Shown here piece after piece: positions 35,652 through 44,538 of a stretch of DNA of 45,814 nucleotides. The DNA lies in NCBI GenBank assembly GCA_002705205.1, contig PAHP01000017.1:1-45814 (forward strand), read 5' to 3'. A model generated the notes under the pieces. The model had not been told where the DNA came from. It did no database searches and saw only the letters and a program-made list of their open reading frames with translations. The stretch's first letter is position 1. Each line of letters starts with the position of its first letter. The translations under genes were made by a program, and so were the position numbers. Origin of the DNA: Flavobacteriales bacterium (GTDB taxonomy: Bacteria; Bacteroidota; Bacteroidia; Flavobacteriales; BACL11).

Positions 35652-38582
35652 TTAATATCCAAAGACATCCTCTAAAGTTAGATGAACTATTTCTCCATAT
35701 TGCCTTAAAACCTCTAAATCTAAGTTTTCTTTTGAACCTAATACCATTACGACTCTGGTGCCACCTGCAATATGTGAATTATGAAATTCTCTTAAACTAT
35801 TCATGTCAAAATTTTGAATACTATCATAGAGGTCTTGTCTTATATCATAATCAATACCCATCTTTTGATGTCTTTCATACTCAGCAAGTATTCTTGACTT
35901 AGTCAATCGTTCAGTTCTTATCTTTTGCTCTATTGATTCTTTTGCATTATTCATATTTGCTTCAGCCTCAGGCATATTTTCCAATAGCTCAGTCATTCCA
36001 GCCATTGCTTCGCCTAATTTATCAGCTTGAGTTCCAATATAACTCATAAGATAATGAGATTTAGTTGTATCTTGAGGTTTCGTATAAGTACTATAAACTG
36101 AATATGCTAATGCTTTTGATTCTCTCATTTCTTGAAAAACAATCGAGCTCATTCCTCCTCCAAAATACTCATTATGATAATTGATAATTGGCAATTTATT
36201 ATTGTTAAATTTATTACCCTTAGAAAGTATCATGACCTCAGCTTGTTTCATATCATAATCTACAATATAAACCATTGGATTATCCATCTTCCCTTCAATA
36301 AAATCAACTTTAGCTGGAATTTCTTTTAAGTCAGCTTTATTAATATGTAGCTTGCTTAATTCTGCAGCAACTTTAGTTATACTTTCTGGCCCATAATATA
36401 AAACCCTGTGTTTATAAGTTGTTAAGTTATGAATCAAATCAACCAGTTCCACTGAAGTAATATTATTTAAATCTTCCTCAGATAAGATGTTTCTAAAAGA
36501 AGAACTATCACCATACTTAGCATAATTCCCCATTGCTCTCCAAAGAATAATCTGTCTATTAAGTTTTGCATCAGATCTCTCCTTCAAAATTTTAGATTTT
36601 AGATTAACAAGAGCCTCTTCATCAGCAACCGCACCAGCTAATATTTGCTCAAATAAAGCTACTGACTTATCAAAATTATTAGCCAAGCCACTAAGAGTAA
36701 TTGTAACTTTATCAGCACTACAATTAACAGATAAATCACAGCCTAACTTGTAAAATTCCTCTTCTTTTTGAGCTGGAGACATTCCTTCAGTGCCTAAAAA
36801 TTTCAGATAGTCAACTGCTAACTTCAATCTTTTATCATGATCCTTACCCATGTCTAAAATATAATTCAGTTTAAATCTTTCATTCTCTGTATTTTCTTTA
36901 TAAATCAATTCAACATCTCCTATATTTGATTTTTGAATATCTTGATTAAAATCTAAAAATACTGGCTCAATATTTGATTCTTCCTCAGCTAATAAATTTA
37001 CTAAGAAATCTGATTGATCATCACGATTTACACTAACAGGAGTAATTGCAGGCTTTGTTACTTTCATAACTGAGTTATCCTCACCATTTCTCTTATAAAC
37101 AACCACATAATTATCAGAATACTTGGCATTTGCAAAATCAATAATATCTTGCTTAGTAATTTTCTCAAGCTCCGCCATTTCATTCTGATGATCTTTCCAA
37201 GATATTCCTAGGATAAAAGCTGAAACAAATTCATTTGCTCTACCACTATTACTTTCTAATTTCTTAATCTGAGATAATTTTAAATCTGAAATAATTGCTC
37301 CTACTAACCAATCAGGGAAATTACCTGCCTTTACTTCTTCAATTTGTGATAAAAGCAAATCCTTTACTTCTTCTAATGTTTGTCCCTGCTTTGGGCTGCC
37401 ATAAAACCCGTGCATTGAATAATCTTTTAACACATAAGGGAAACATCCCCCTCCAATTAATTTTTGTGCCTGATTCAGATTTAAATCAATTAATCCAGCA
37501 GAAGAATTAGAAAGGACCATATCCATCATTGTAAGCATTTTTGCATCCTCAGAATTTGCACCATCAAAACGAAATCCAACATATAGTCTTTCAGCTTCTG
37601 GTCCAAAAACCTCTTTTGTAATAACTTCTTTAATTGGTTCTTCTTGTATTACATCAAAAGAAGGATCTTCTTTCCGCTCAAAACTACCCCAATACTTATC
37701 AATCAATCGGATTGTTTCATCATAATCAAAATCCCCAGAAAGACAAATAGCCATATTATTTGGAACATAATATTTATTAAAATATTTCCTAATCTCAGTT
37801 AATGAAGGGTTTTTCAGATGCTCAATTGTTCCGATTGTAGTTTGCTGCCCATATTGATGGTTAGGATATAGCCCATCAAATAATGCCTCAAAAAGCTTAT
37901 TCCCATCAGAGTCTAAACCTCTATTCTTTTCTTCATATACTGCTTCTAATTCAGTATGAAATAGTCTAAAAACTGGATAACGAAATCGTTCAGCCTCTAA
38001 TTTTAACCACTTCTCAATTTGGTTTGAAGGAATATCATTGATATATACTGTTTTCTCATTTGAAGTATAAGCATTGGTTCCTTTTGCTCCAAGCCCCGTC
38101 ACCATCTTATCATATTCATTTGCAATAGCATACTTTGCCGCTTCACCAGAAATAGAATCAATTTGTCTCCAAATCCTATTTCTATTATCTATATCACTCA
38201 TTGAATAAGATCGATACTCCTCATAAAGAGACTCAATTTTAGCTAACATTGGAGCTTCTTTTTCATAATCCAAAGAACCATAAACATCTGTTCCTTTGAA
38301 AAGCATATGCTCTAAATAATGTGCCAAGCCTGTTGCGTCTACAGGGTCATTCTTACTACCTGCTCTAACTGCAATATTTGTTTGCACCCTTGGAGCGTCA
38401 TCATAAGAGGTTAAATAAATTTTAAGACCATTATCAAGAGTATAAATCCTTGCTTTTAAAGGGTCCCCTTTTACTTCCTCATAATTATTTTCAATTTTAT
38501 TCATTTGTTTTTTTGCATTTATTGCGAAATAGATTCCTGCCACTACTATCAGCACAAAGGTTAAGATTTGTTTTGGTTTCAT
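35652..38582 (-). CDS. M16 family zinc metallopeptidase
   Basis: The 976-residue product belongs to the insulinase/pitrilysin family (two homologous halves, each of two domains). The N-terminal half has the inverted zinc motif HYLEHMLFKGT (about residues 86-96) with the third ligand glutamate in EAVYEEKNRGLD about 125 residues later. The second half (from about 520) lacks HxxEH, as expected for the inactive half, and includes EYFGGGMSSIVFQEMRESKA with the substrate-binding region. An N-terminal hydrophobic segment (ILTFVLIVVAGIYFAI) without a clear cleavage site suggests a membrane anchor facing the periplasm or a lipoprotein-free signal anchor. The substrate is unknown. It sits 17 bases after dnaX. 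Confidence 0.9.
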   Translation of the reverse strand: MKPKQILTFVLIVVAGIYFAINAKKQMNKIENNYEEVKGDPLKARIYTLDNGLKIYLTSYDDAPRVQTNIAVRAGSKNDPVDATGLAHYLEHMLFKGTDVYGSLDYEKEAPMLAKIESLYEEYRSYSMSDIDNRNRIWRQIDSISGEAAKYAIANEYDKMVTGLGAKGTNAYTSNEKTVYINDIPSNQIEKWLKLEAERFRYPVFRLFHTELEAVYEEKNRGLDSDGNKLFEALFDGLYPNHQYGQQTTIGTIEHLKNPSLTEIRKYFNKYYVPNNMAICLSGDFDYDETIRLIDKYWGSFERKEDPSFDVIQEEPIKEVITKEVFGPEAERLYVGFRFDGANSEDAKMLTMMDMVLSNSSAGLIDLNLNQAQKLIGGGCFPYVLKDYSMHGFYGSPKQGQTLEEVKDLLLSQIEEVKAGNFPDWLVGAIISDLKLSQIKKLESNSGRANEFVSAFILGISWKDHQNEMAELEKITKQDIIDFANAKYSDNYVVVYKRNGEDNSVMKVTKPAITPVSVNRDDQSDFLVNLLAEEESNIEPVFLDFNQDIQKSNIGDVELIYKENTENERFKLNYILDMGKDHDKRLKLAVDYLKFLGTEGMSPAQKEEEFYKLGCDLSVNCSADKVTITLSGLANNFDKSVALFEQILAGAVADEEALVNLKSKILKERSDAKLNRQIILWRAMGNYAKYGDSSSFRNILSEEDLNNITSVELVDLIHNLTTYKHRVLYYGPESITKVAAELSKLHINKADLKEIPAKVDFIEGKMDNPMVYIVDYDMKQAEVMILSKGNKFNNNKLPIINYHNEYFGGGMSSIVFQEMRESKALAYSVYSTYTKPQDTTKSHYLMSYIGTQADKLGEAMAGMTELLENMPEAEANMNNAKESIEQKIRTERLTKSRILAEYERHQKMGIDYDIRQDLYDSIQNFDMNSLREFHNSHIAGGTRVVMVLGSKENLDLEVLRQYGEIVHLTLEDVFGY

Positions 38583-38599
38583 AATAATACTTTATTTGG

Positions 38600-40339
38600 T
38601 TAATAATCTGGATCAAGAGCTAGCTTGACTCTTAATTTGTCTAAACTTGGATTTTCTTTCAGCATCTTTTTAAATTTATCCTTATTTGTATAAGGATTCT
38701 TACTAATATCTAATTCAGTTATAATAGTTTTAATCTCTATCCTATCATTCTCTAATTTATCCCTTAAGTATCTTAAAACTATTAACTTCTCCTCTAAAAA
38801 TATTTCTTGCTGAGCTGAATTACTTAATCGTAATTCAATTAAATATTCGTCTAATAATATAGGCTGATGAACACCTAATGTAATACCTAAATTAGATTTT
38901 CCTTGTTTTTTAATAAAAGAAATTAAATCTCCCCATACTTGCAACATTCTTGATTCAGAAAAATCAGAACCTCTTATCTCTAAGCTTAGAGAATCTTCTT
39001 TAAATATTTGATCTTCAATATTTAATGAGCTATTAATAGAGATTAAAGATGGTTTCTTCTGCATATCAAAAGTGTGTGCAGGTCTTATTTTACTTTCTGT
39101 CTCAAGAGAGACTTTATTATTTACAGAGGTCTCTTTTATTTCTTGATCTTTTTTATCAGATTTTATTATTTCTTCTACAGAAATATGTCTTCTTTTATCA
39201 TTTAAACTAACTACAAAGGTTTTAGTTTTTTTTTTTTCATTAATTCCGATTGAAGAGATTCTCATTAATGTCAGTTCAATTAATAATCTCTGATTATTTG
39301 TCGTTTTATATTGAACATCACACTCATTACATAAATCTAAGGCTTTAATTAGAAATTCTAAGTTACATTCCTTTGATTGCTCCAAATATTTACTCTTTAG
39401 ATTTTCCCCCTTCTCTAGAAGCTTAATTGTACTTTCATCTTGTGAGACCAATAGATCTCTTAAATGCTCTGCTAATCCATTAATAAAATGAATCCCCTCA
39501 AAACCATTCTCTAATATTTCATTAAAAATATTTAATAATCCCTCAATATCATTCTTTAATAATAATGTAGTTACTCTAAAGTAATAATCATAATCTAAAA
39601 TATTAAGGTGCTCTATTACACTCTTATAAGTAAGATTATTATCAGAGAAGCTTATCAAAGTATCAAATAATGATAGTGAATCTCGCATAGCACCATCAAC
39701 TTTCTGTGCTATCAAATTTAGAGCCTCCTTTTCTACCTCTACACCTTCATTTTTTGCAACAAAATCTAAATGATTAGCAATATCTTTAACTAAAATTCTT
39801 CTAAAATCAAAAATCTGACATCTAGATAAGATAGTTGGAATTATCTTATTTTTCTCTGTAGTTGCTAAGATAAATTTAGCATGCTTAGGTGGTTCCTCTA
39901 AAGTCTTTAGAAAAGCATTAAAAGCCTGAGAAGAAAGCATATGAACCTCATCAATAATATAAATATTATATTCGCCAACCTGAGGAGCAAACCTTACCTG
40001 ATCTACTAACTTCCTAATATCATCTACCGAATTATTAGATGCAGCATCCAATTCATGAATATTAAACGAAGTGTTTTCATTAAATGATTTGCATGAAAGA
40101 CATTTATCACACGATTCAATATTTTTAGTTATACTCTCACAATTAATCGTTTTAGCTAGAATCCTAGCACAAGAAGTTTTTCCTACTCCTCTTGGGCCAC
40201 AAAATAAAAATGACTGAGCTAACTGATTAGATCTTATTGCATTTTTTAAAGTAGATGTAATTGACAATTGACCTACAACAGAATCAAAAGTTGTTGGCCT
40301 ATACTTCCTAGCAGAAACAATAAAGTCACTCATTGACAA
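38600..40339 (-). CDS. dnaX: DNA polymerase III subunits gamma and tau
   Basis: DnaX is the motor of the clamp loader and, as tau, ties polymerase and helicase together. The 579-residue product has Walker A CGPRGVGKTSCARIL (about residues 47-61), the zinc site with four cysteines (about 65-85, CDKCLSC), Walker B IYIIDEVHMLSSQAFNAFLK and SRC in TILSRCQIFDF. Domain III ends near LLIELTLMRISS (about 362). Immediately after, codons 368-371 contain 12 A in a row (39226-39237); both other frames stop within a few codons. The tail (about 372-579) is the tau-specific part with a conserved-looking end (KLRVKLALDPDY). The start gives MSMSDFIVSARKYRP, the family N-terminus. It is divergent from rpsF. 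Confidence 0.96.
   Translation of the reverse strand: MSMSDFIVSARKYRPTTFDSVVGQLSITSTLKNAIRSNQLAQSFLFCGPRGVGKTSCARILAKTINCESITKNIESCDKCLSCKSFNENTSFNIHELDAASNNSVDDIRKLVDQVRFAPQVGEYNIYIIDEVHMLSSQAFNAFLKTLEEPPKHAKFILATTEKNKIIPTILSRCQIFDFRRILVKDIANHLDFVAKNEGVEVEKEALNLIAQKVDGAMRDSLSLFDTLISFSDNNLTYKSVIEHLNILDYDYYFRVTTLLLKNDIEGLLNIFNEILENGFEGIHFINGLAEHLRDLLVSQDESTIKLLEKGENLKSKYLEQSKECNLEFLIKALDLCNECDVQYKTTNNQRLLIELTLMRISSIGINEKKKTKTFVVSLNDKRRHISVEEIIKSDKKDQEIKETSVNNKVSLETESKIRPAHTFDMQKKPSLISINSSLNIEDQIFKEDSLSLEIRGSDFSESRMLQVWGDLISFIKKQGKSNLGITLGVHQPILLDEYLIELRLSNSAQQEIFLEEKLIVLRYLRDKLENDRIEIKTIITELDISKNPYTNKDKFKKMLKENPSLDKLRVKLALDPDY
39226..39237 (-). promoter_or_regulatory. Candidate slippage/frameshift site in dnaX
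   Basis: The coding strand has 12 A in a row (T run on the plus strand). One added A, or a -1 ribosomal shift, gives Asn then TAA; one A lost, or a +1 shift, gives Leu-Lys-Pro-Leu then TAG. The site lies between domain III and the tau-specific region. Known precedents are the E. coli dnaX -1 frameshift and transcriptional slippage in Thermus thermophilus dnaX. Confidence 0.65.
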
Positions 40340-40378
40340 AAATTATAAAAATAGTAACGACAAATCTAATATTAATTG

Positions 40379-40407
40379 CAAAAGTACAAGCTAAAAGAAC
40401 CATCAAA
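40379..40407 (-). promoter_or_regulatory. Promoter of dnaX
   Basis: On the minus strand TTTG (40407-40404), 17 bases, then TACTTTTG (40386-40379). The leader would be about 33 bases. Confidence 0.6.
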
Positions 40408-40448
40408 TTAAAAAGTGTTAGTAATTATGTTGGATTGAATGTTTTTAT

Positions 40449-40456
40449 TAAATTTG
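40449..40456 (+). promoter_or_regulatory. -7 element of the rpsF-rpsR-rplI operon
   Basis: TAAATTTG fits TAnnTTTG; TTG at 40430-40432 lies 16 bases upstream. Transcription should start near 40462, which excludes the upstream ATG at 40439 as the rpsF start. Confidence 0.55.
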
Positions 40457-40501
40457 CGGCCCATAAAAATTAATAAATTTATAACTAAAAACAACAATAC
40501 G

Positions 40502-40849
40502 ATGATGACTTACGAAACTGTTTTCATTATGAATCCCGTTTTATCTGAAGATCAGATAAAGGAAACAGTAAAGAAATTTGTTGACCATATTAAGGCCAAT
40601 AAAGGAACAATTACTCATGAAGAGAATTGGGGACTAAAGAAATTAAAGTACACTATTCAGAAGAAAAAGACAGGCTTCTACTACTTAATAGAATTCGAAG
40701 CAGACGGAAAAATTATTAATGATTTTGAAATTGAATTAAAAAGAGATGAGCGTGTTATTAGATGGCAAACTGTTAAGCTAGATAAATTTGCTTTAGAATA
40801 TGCTGAAAGAAGAAAAAAGAAAATAAGTACCAATACAAATGAGAAATAA
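40502..40849 (+). CDS. rpsF: 30S ribosomal protein S6
   Basis: S6 forms a heterodimer with S18 in the platform of the small subunit. With the start at 40502 the product has 115 residues: [20 protein letters not shown] at the N-terminus, then [20 protein letters not shown] (the conserved W-G-x-K-L-Y region) and [20 protein letters not shown], and [21 protein letters not shown]. The frame is open upstream to an ATG at 40439, but that lies before the predicted transcription start, and the extra 21 residues have no family support. The ATG pair at 40502/40505 fits the usual M-x-x-YE start. rpsR follows after two bases. Confidence 0.95.
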   Translation: MMTYETVFIMNPVLSEDQIKETVKKFVDHIKANKGTITHEENWGLKKLKYTIQKKKTGFYYLIEFEADGKIINDFEIELKRDERVIRWQTVKLDKFALEYAERRKKKISTNTNEK

Positions 40850-40851
40850 TT

Positions 40852-41118
40852 ATGGCAAAGACAGATATTAAATACTTATCTCCAGTAGATGTTGAATTAA
40901 AGAATCAAAATAAATATTGCCGTTTTAAAAAAATGGGAATTAAATATATTGATTATAAAGATCCTGATTTCTTAATGCGTTTTTTAAACGAGCAAGGAAA
41001 GATCTTACCAAGAAGAATTACTGGAAATTCATTAAAATTCCAAAGAAGATTAGCTGTATCAGTAAAAAGAGCAAGACAAATTGCTTTATTACCATATGTA
41101 GCTGATAATTTAAAATAA
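40852..41118 (+). CDS. rpsR: 30S ribosomal protein S18
   Basis: S18 partners S6 on 16S rRNA. The 88-residue product has the conserved [40 protein letters not shown] and [20 protein letters not shown]. The third segment is the near-universal S18 motif (R-I-T-G-x-S-x-x-x-Q-R-x-L-x-x-A-I-K-R-A-R-x-x-x-L-L-P). It lies between rpsF and rplI with gaps of 2 and 20 bases, the standard bacterial order. Confidence 0.97.
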   Translation: MAKTDIKYLSPVDVELKNQNKYCRFKKMGIKYIDYKDPDFLMRFLNEQGKILPRRITGNSLKFQRRLAVSVKRARQIALLPYVADNLK

Positions 41119-41138
41119 TCTTAAAAAGATAAGGAATC

Positions 41139-41582
41139 ATGCAAATTATATTAAAACAAAATGTAGAAAAGTTAGGATTTAAAGATGAAATCGTAACCGT
41201 TAAAAATGGATATGGAAGAAACTATCTTATACCAAAGGAATTAGGAATCTTAGCTACTGAATCTGCAAAGAAAATATTAGCAGAAAATTTAAGGCAACAA
41301 ACTAAGAAGGAAGAAACTGAAATTGCTTCTGCTAATAAAATAGCTGAAGCACTTCCTAAATTAGATATTGTATTAAAAGCAAAAGTTGCTGAAGGAGGAA
41401 CTAAATTATTTGGATCAATCAAGAATTCACAATTTTCTGACACTACTGCAGCATTAGGATATGAAATTAATGATAAATTCATTAAGCTCCCTAAAATTAA
41501 AGAATTAGGAGATTATGAAGCTGAAGTAAGATTACATAGATCTGTAAGTGTAAGTGTACCTTTTAAAGTTATTTCTGAATAA
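41139..41582 (+). CDS. rplI: 50S ribosomal protein L9
   Basis: L9 is an elongated two-domain protein of the large subunit that helps keep the reading frame. The 147-residue product shows the N-terminal rRNA-binding domain MQIILKQNVEKLGFKDEIVT followed by VKNGYGRNYLIPKELGILAT, a long connecting helix (ESAKKILAENLRQQTKKEET, about residues 41-75) and a C-terminal domain with GGTKLFGSIKNSQFSDTTAA and LHRSVSVSVPFKVISE. It ends the S6 operon; a strong terminator lies 18 bases after the stop. Confidence 0.97.
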   Translation: MQIILKQNVEKLGFKDEIVTVKNGYGRNYLIPKELGILATESAKKILAENLRQQTKKEETEIASANKIAEALPKLDIVLKAKVAEGGTKLFGSIKNSQFSDTTAALGYEINDKFIKLPKIKELGDYEAEVRLHRSVSVSVPFKVISE

Positions 41583-41600
41583 TCCGTTATTAAAAAAAAA

Positions 41601-41638
41601 AAAGAAAGCTGAGCAGTTGTTCAGCTTTCTTTTTTTTA
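41601..41638 (+). terminator. Terminator of the rpsF-rpsR-rplI operon
   Basis: AAAGAAAGCTGA (41601-41612) and TCAGCTTTCTTT (41621-41632) form a perfect 12-bp stem with an eight-base loop, followed by further T. An A run precedes the stem, so it could also stop transcription from the other side. Confidence 0.92.
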
Positions 41639-41686
41639 TTTCCATCCTTTTAACAAAGTTTATAAGCTAGTATCATTACAAATTAT

Positions 41687-41694
41687 TAAATTTG
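41687..41694 (+). promoter_or_regulatory. -7 element of acnB
   Basis: TAAATTTG fits TAnnTTTG; transcription should start near 41699-41701 and give a leader of about 60 bases. No TTG at -33. Confidence 0.5.
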
Positions 41695-41700
41695 CAAGAC

Positions 41701-41753
41701 TATAGCATTAAACTACTTAATGATATAGTAGGTTTTTAAAAAAAATAAACCTA
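41701..41753 (+). promoter_or_regulatory. Two stem-loops in the acnB leader
   Basis: The first (41701-41727) pairs CATTAA (41706-41711) with TTAATG (41717-41722) and, past a G-A mismatch, TATA with TATA; it starts at the predicted 5' end. The second pairs TAGGTTT (41729-41735) with AAACCTA (41747-41753), seven bases before the ATG, and could hide the ribosome landing site. The function is inferred. Confidence 0.4.
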
Positions 41754-41760
41754 AGATTCT

Positions 41761-44538
41761 ATGACTACATATAAAGAATATCTCAAAGAAATTGAGCACA
41801 GAAAAAAACAAAATCTAAAAGCAAAACCGATTGATAATGCTGAACTTACAAATAATTTAATTCTCCAAATTAAAGACCCAAATCATATTTACAGAAAAGC
41901 ATCTCTCGACTTCTTTATCTATAATATTCTTCCAGGAACAACGGCTGCTGCATCACTAAAAGCAAAATTCTTAAAAGAAATAATTTTTGGCAAATGCAAC
42001 ATAAAAGAAATAGATTCTAATTTAGCTTTTGAACTATTAGCACATATGAAAGGAGGTCCTTCTATTGAAGTACTATTAGATATAGCACTTGGAGACAACT
42101 CCACTATCAATAGAAAAGCTGCAGAAGTACTCAAAACCCAAGTATTTCTTTATGAAGCAGACACAAAACGTCTAAAAGAAGCATACGATAAAAACAATGA
42201 GATAGCTAAAGAAATTATTAATAGCTATGCAAAAGCTGAATTTTTTACCACCCTTCCGGAAATAGAAGAAGAAATCCAAGTTGTTACCTATATTGCGGGT
42301 ATAGGAGATATATCTACCGACCTATTATCCCCAGGAAGTGATGCACACTCAAGATCAGACAGAGAGCTACATGGAAAATCAATGTTTGAACATAACATTG
42401 AAAAACAGAATGAACTTATAAATTTAAAAAAGAAGCATCCTAAAAAAAGAATCATGCTAATTGCAGAAAAAGGAACTATGGGAGTAGGTTCTTCTAGAAT
42501 GTCTGGAGTAAATAATGTTGCACTATGGATTGGAAAAGAAGCAAGCCCATACGTCCCTTTTATTAATATTGCACCAGTTGTAGCTGGAACAAATGGAATT
42601 TCCCCAATTTTCCTTACAACTGTTGGAGTTACTGGAGGAATTGGTGTAGATCTTAAAAACTGGAAAAAGAAAAAAGACAAAGATGGCAATACAATTGTAG
42701 ACAAAGATGGTGAGGCGATAATTGAAGAAGTTTATTCAGTTAAAACTGGAACAATTCTTACAATAAATACAAAGAAAAAGAAACTCTATAAAGGAAATCA
42801 GGAATTAAGCGATATCTCTGCAGCATTTACTGAGCAAAAAATGGAATTTATGAGAGCAGGAGGCTCATATGCTGTTGTTTTTGGAAAAAAACTACAAAAC
42901 TTTGCTGCAAATACACTGAATATAGAAGCCCCAAAAATATTTGCCCCATCAAAAGAAATTTCTAACGAAGGACAAGGATTAACAGCTGTTGAAAAAATAT
43001 TTAATAAAAATGCCGTAGGAATAGCTTCAAATAAGATCCTACATGCAGGATCTGATGTTCGTGTTAAGGTTAACATTGTTGGATCTCAAGATACTACAGG
43101 GTTAATGACATGTCAAGAACTAGAATCAATGGCTGCTACAATAATTTCACCGATAGTAGATGGGGCTTATCAATCAGGCTGCCATACTGCTTCTGTATGG
43201 GACATTAAAGCTCAGGAAAACATCCCTAGGCTTATGAATTTTATGAGCGAATTTGGCCTTATTACTGCAAGAGACCCAAAAGGAAAATACCCTGCTATGA
43301 CAGATGTAATTCATAAAGTTCTTAATGATATTACTATCGATGACTGGGCAATCATTATTGGTGGAGACTCACATACAAGAATGTCAAAAGGAGTTGCATT
43401 TGGCGCTGATTCAGGAACTGTTGCGCTTGCTCTTGCTACTGGAGAAGCTTCAATGCCAATACCTGAATCCGTAAAAGTAACCTTTAAAGGCAACATGCAA
43501 GAATACATGGATTTTCGTGATGTAGTACATGCCACACAAACACAAATGCTTGAAAAATTTGATGGGGAAAATGTATTTCAAGGCAGAATCATTGAAGTAC
43601 ATATCGGTACTCTTCCTGCAGATCAAGCCTTTACTTTTACTGACTGGACTGCAGAAATGAAAGCAAAAGCTTCAATCTGTATTTCTGAAGACCAAACCTT
43701 AATTGAATCACTAGAAATTGCAAAAAAAAGAATACAAATTATGATTCAAAAAGGAATGGACAACGATAAAAATGTACTCCAGGGATTAATTAATAATGCA
43801 GATAAAAGAATATTTGAAATAAAATCAGGAAAGAAACCTGCACTAGCTCCTGATTATAATGCAAAATACTTTGCTGAATTTGAAGTAGATTTAGACATTA
43901 TATCTCAACCCATGATTGCTGATCCTGATGTTAATAATGAAGATATTTCAAAAAGATATACTCATGATACTATTAGACCTCTTTCATATTATGAAGGAAA
44001 AAAAGAAGTAGATCTAGGATTTGTTGGATCATGCATGGTACATAAGGGAGATCTTAAAATACTTGCTCAAATGCTTAGAAATCTCGAAAAAAATAATGAG
44101 AGAATTACTTTCAATGCACCTCTTATAGTAGCAGCTCCTACCTATAATATTATTGATGAACTAAGAGATGAAGGGGATTGGAAGATACTTCAGAAATATT
44201 CTGGTTTTGAATTTAATGATAATGATCCTAAAAATGTCGCACGTACAGAATATAAAAATATGATGTATTTAGAAAGACCTGGATGTAACCTATGTATGGG
44301 GAATCAAGAAAAAGCCGCAAAAGGAGATACAGTTATGGCGACTTCAACTCGATTATTTAAAGGAAGAGTTGTGGCAGATTCAGATCGAAAAAAAGGAGAA
44401 TCACTACTAGCTTCAACTCCGGTAGTCGTGCTCTCTGCAATTCTGGGAAGAACGCCTACAATTACAGAATATGAAGATGCTGTAAGAGGAATAAATTTAA
44501 CTAAATTTGCACCTCCTAAGAAAAAATTATGCGCTTAA
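41761..44538 (+). CDS. acnB: Aconitate hydratase B
   Basis: AcnB converts citrate to isocitrate through cis-aconitate with a 4Fe-4S cluster; relatives also act as 2-methylisocitrate dehydratase. The 925-residue product has the B-type order with an N-terminal HEAT-like domain (FELLAHMKGGPSIEVLLDIA), then the swivelling domain, then the catalytic core. The core shows IIGGDSHTRMSKGVAFGADS (about residues 537-556) and three cluster cysteines: GSCMVHKGD (about 759) and ERPGCNLCMGNQEKA (about 842 and 845). The protein is about 60 residues longer than E. coli AcnB because of a lysine-rich insertion near residues 300-350 (KKKDKDGNTIVDKDG). Its last ten bases contain the start of the next gene. Confidence 0.96.
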   Translation: MTTYKEYLKEIEHRKKQNLKAKPIDNAELTNNLILQIKDPNHIYRKASLDFFIYNILPGTTAAASLKAKFLKEIIFGKCNIKEIDSNLAFELLAHMKGGPSIEVLLDIALGDNSTINRKAAEVLKTQVFLYEADTKRLKEAYDKNNEIAKEIINSYAKAEFFTTLPEIEEEIQVVTYIAGIGDISTDLLSPGSDAHSRSDRELHGKSMFEHNIEKQNELINLKKKHPKKRIMLIAEKGTMGVGSSRMSGVNNVALWIGKEASPYVPFINIAPVVAGTNGISPIFLTTVGVTGGIGVDLKNWKKKKDKDGNTIVDKDGEAIIEEVYSVKTGTILTINTKKKKLYKGNQELSDISAAFTEQKMEFMRAGGSYAVVFGKKLQNFAANTLNIEAPKIFAPSKEISNEGQGLTAVEKIFNKNAVGIASNKILHAGSDVRVKVNIVGSQDTTGLMTCQELESMAATIISPIVDGAYQSGCHTASVWDIKAQENIPRLMNFMSEFGLITARDPKGKYPAMTDVIHKVLNDITIDDWAIIIGGDSHTRMSKGVAFGADSGTVALALATGEASMPIPESVKVTFKGNMQEYMDFRDVVHATQTQMLEKFDGENVFQGRIIEVHIGTLPADQAFTFTDWTAEMKAKASICISEDQTLIESLEIAKKRIQIMIQKGMDNDKNVLQGLINNADKRIFEIKSGKKPALAPDYNAKYFAEFEVDLDIISQPMIADPDVNNEDISKRYTHDTIRPLSYYEGKKEVDLGFVGSCMVHKGDLKILAQMLRNLEKNNERITFNAPLIVAAPTYNIIDELRDEGDWKILQKYSGFEFNDNDPKNVARTEYKNMMYLERPGCNLCMGNQEKAAKGDTVMATSTRLFKGRVVADSDRKKGESLLASTPVVVLSAILGRTPTITEYEDAVRGINLTKFAPPKKKLCA

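Noticed and set aside
35549-35902. 117-codon frame on the plus strand over the icd/M16 junction
   Set aside because: It is antisense to the ends of two well-recognised genes and lacks any family or start signal.
42288-42704. Frames antisense to acnB (also at 42798-43076 and 43311-43535)
   Set aside because: They are shadows of the acnB codon pattern without independent evidence.
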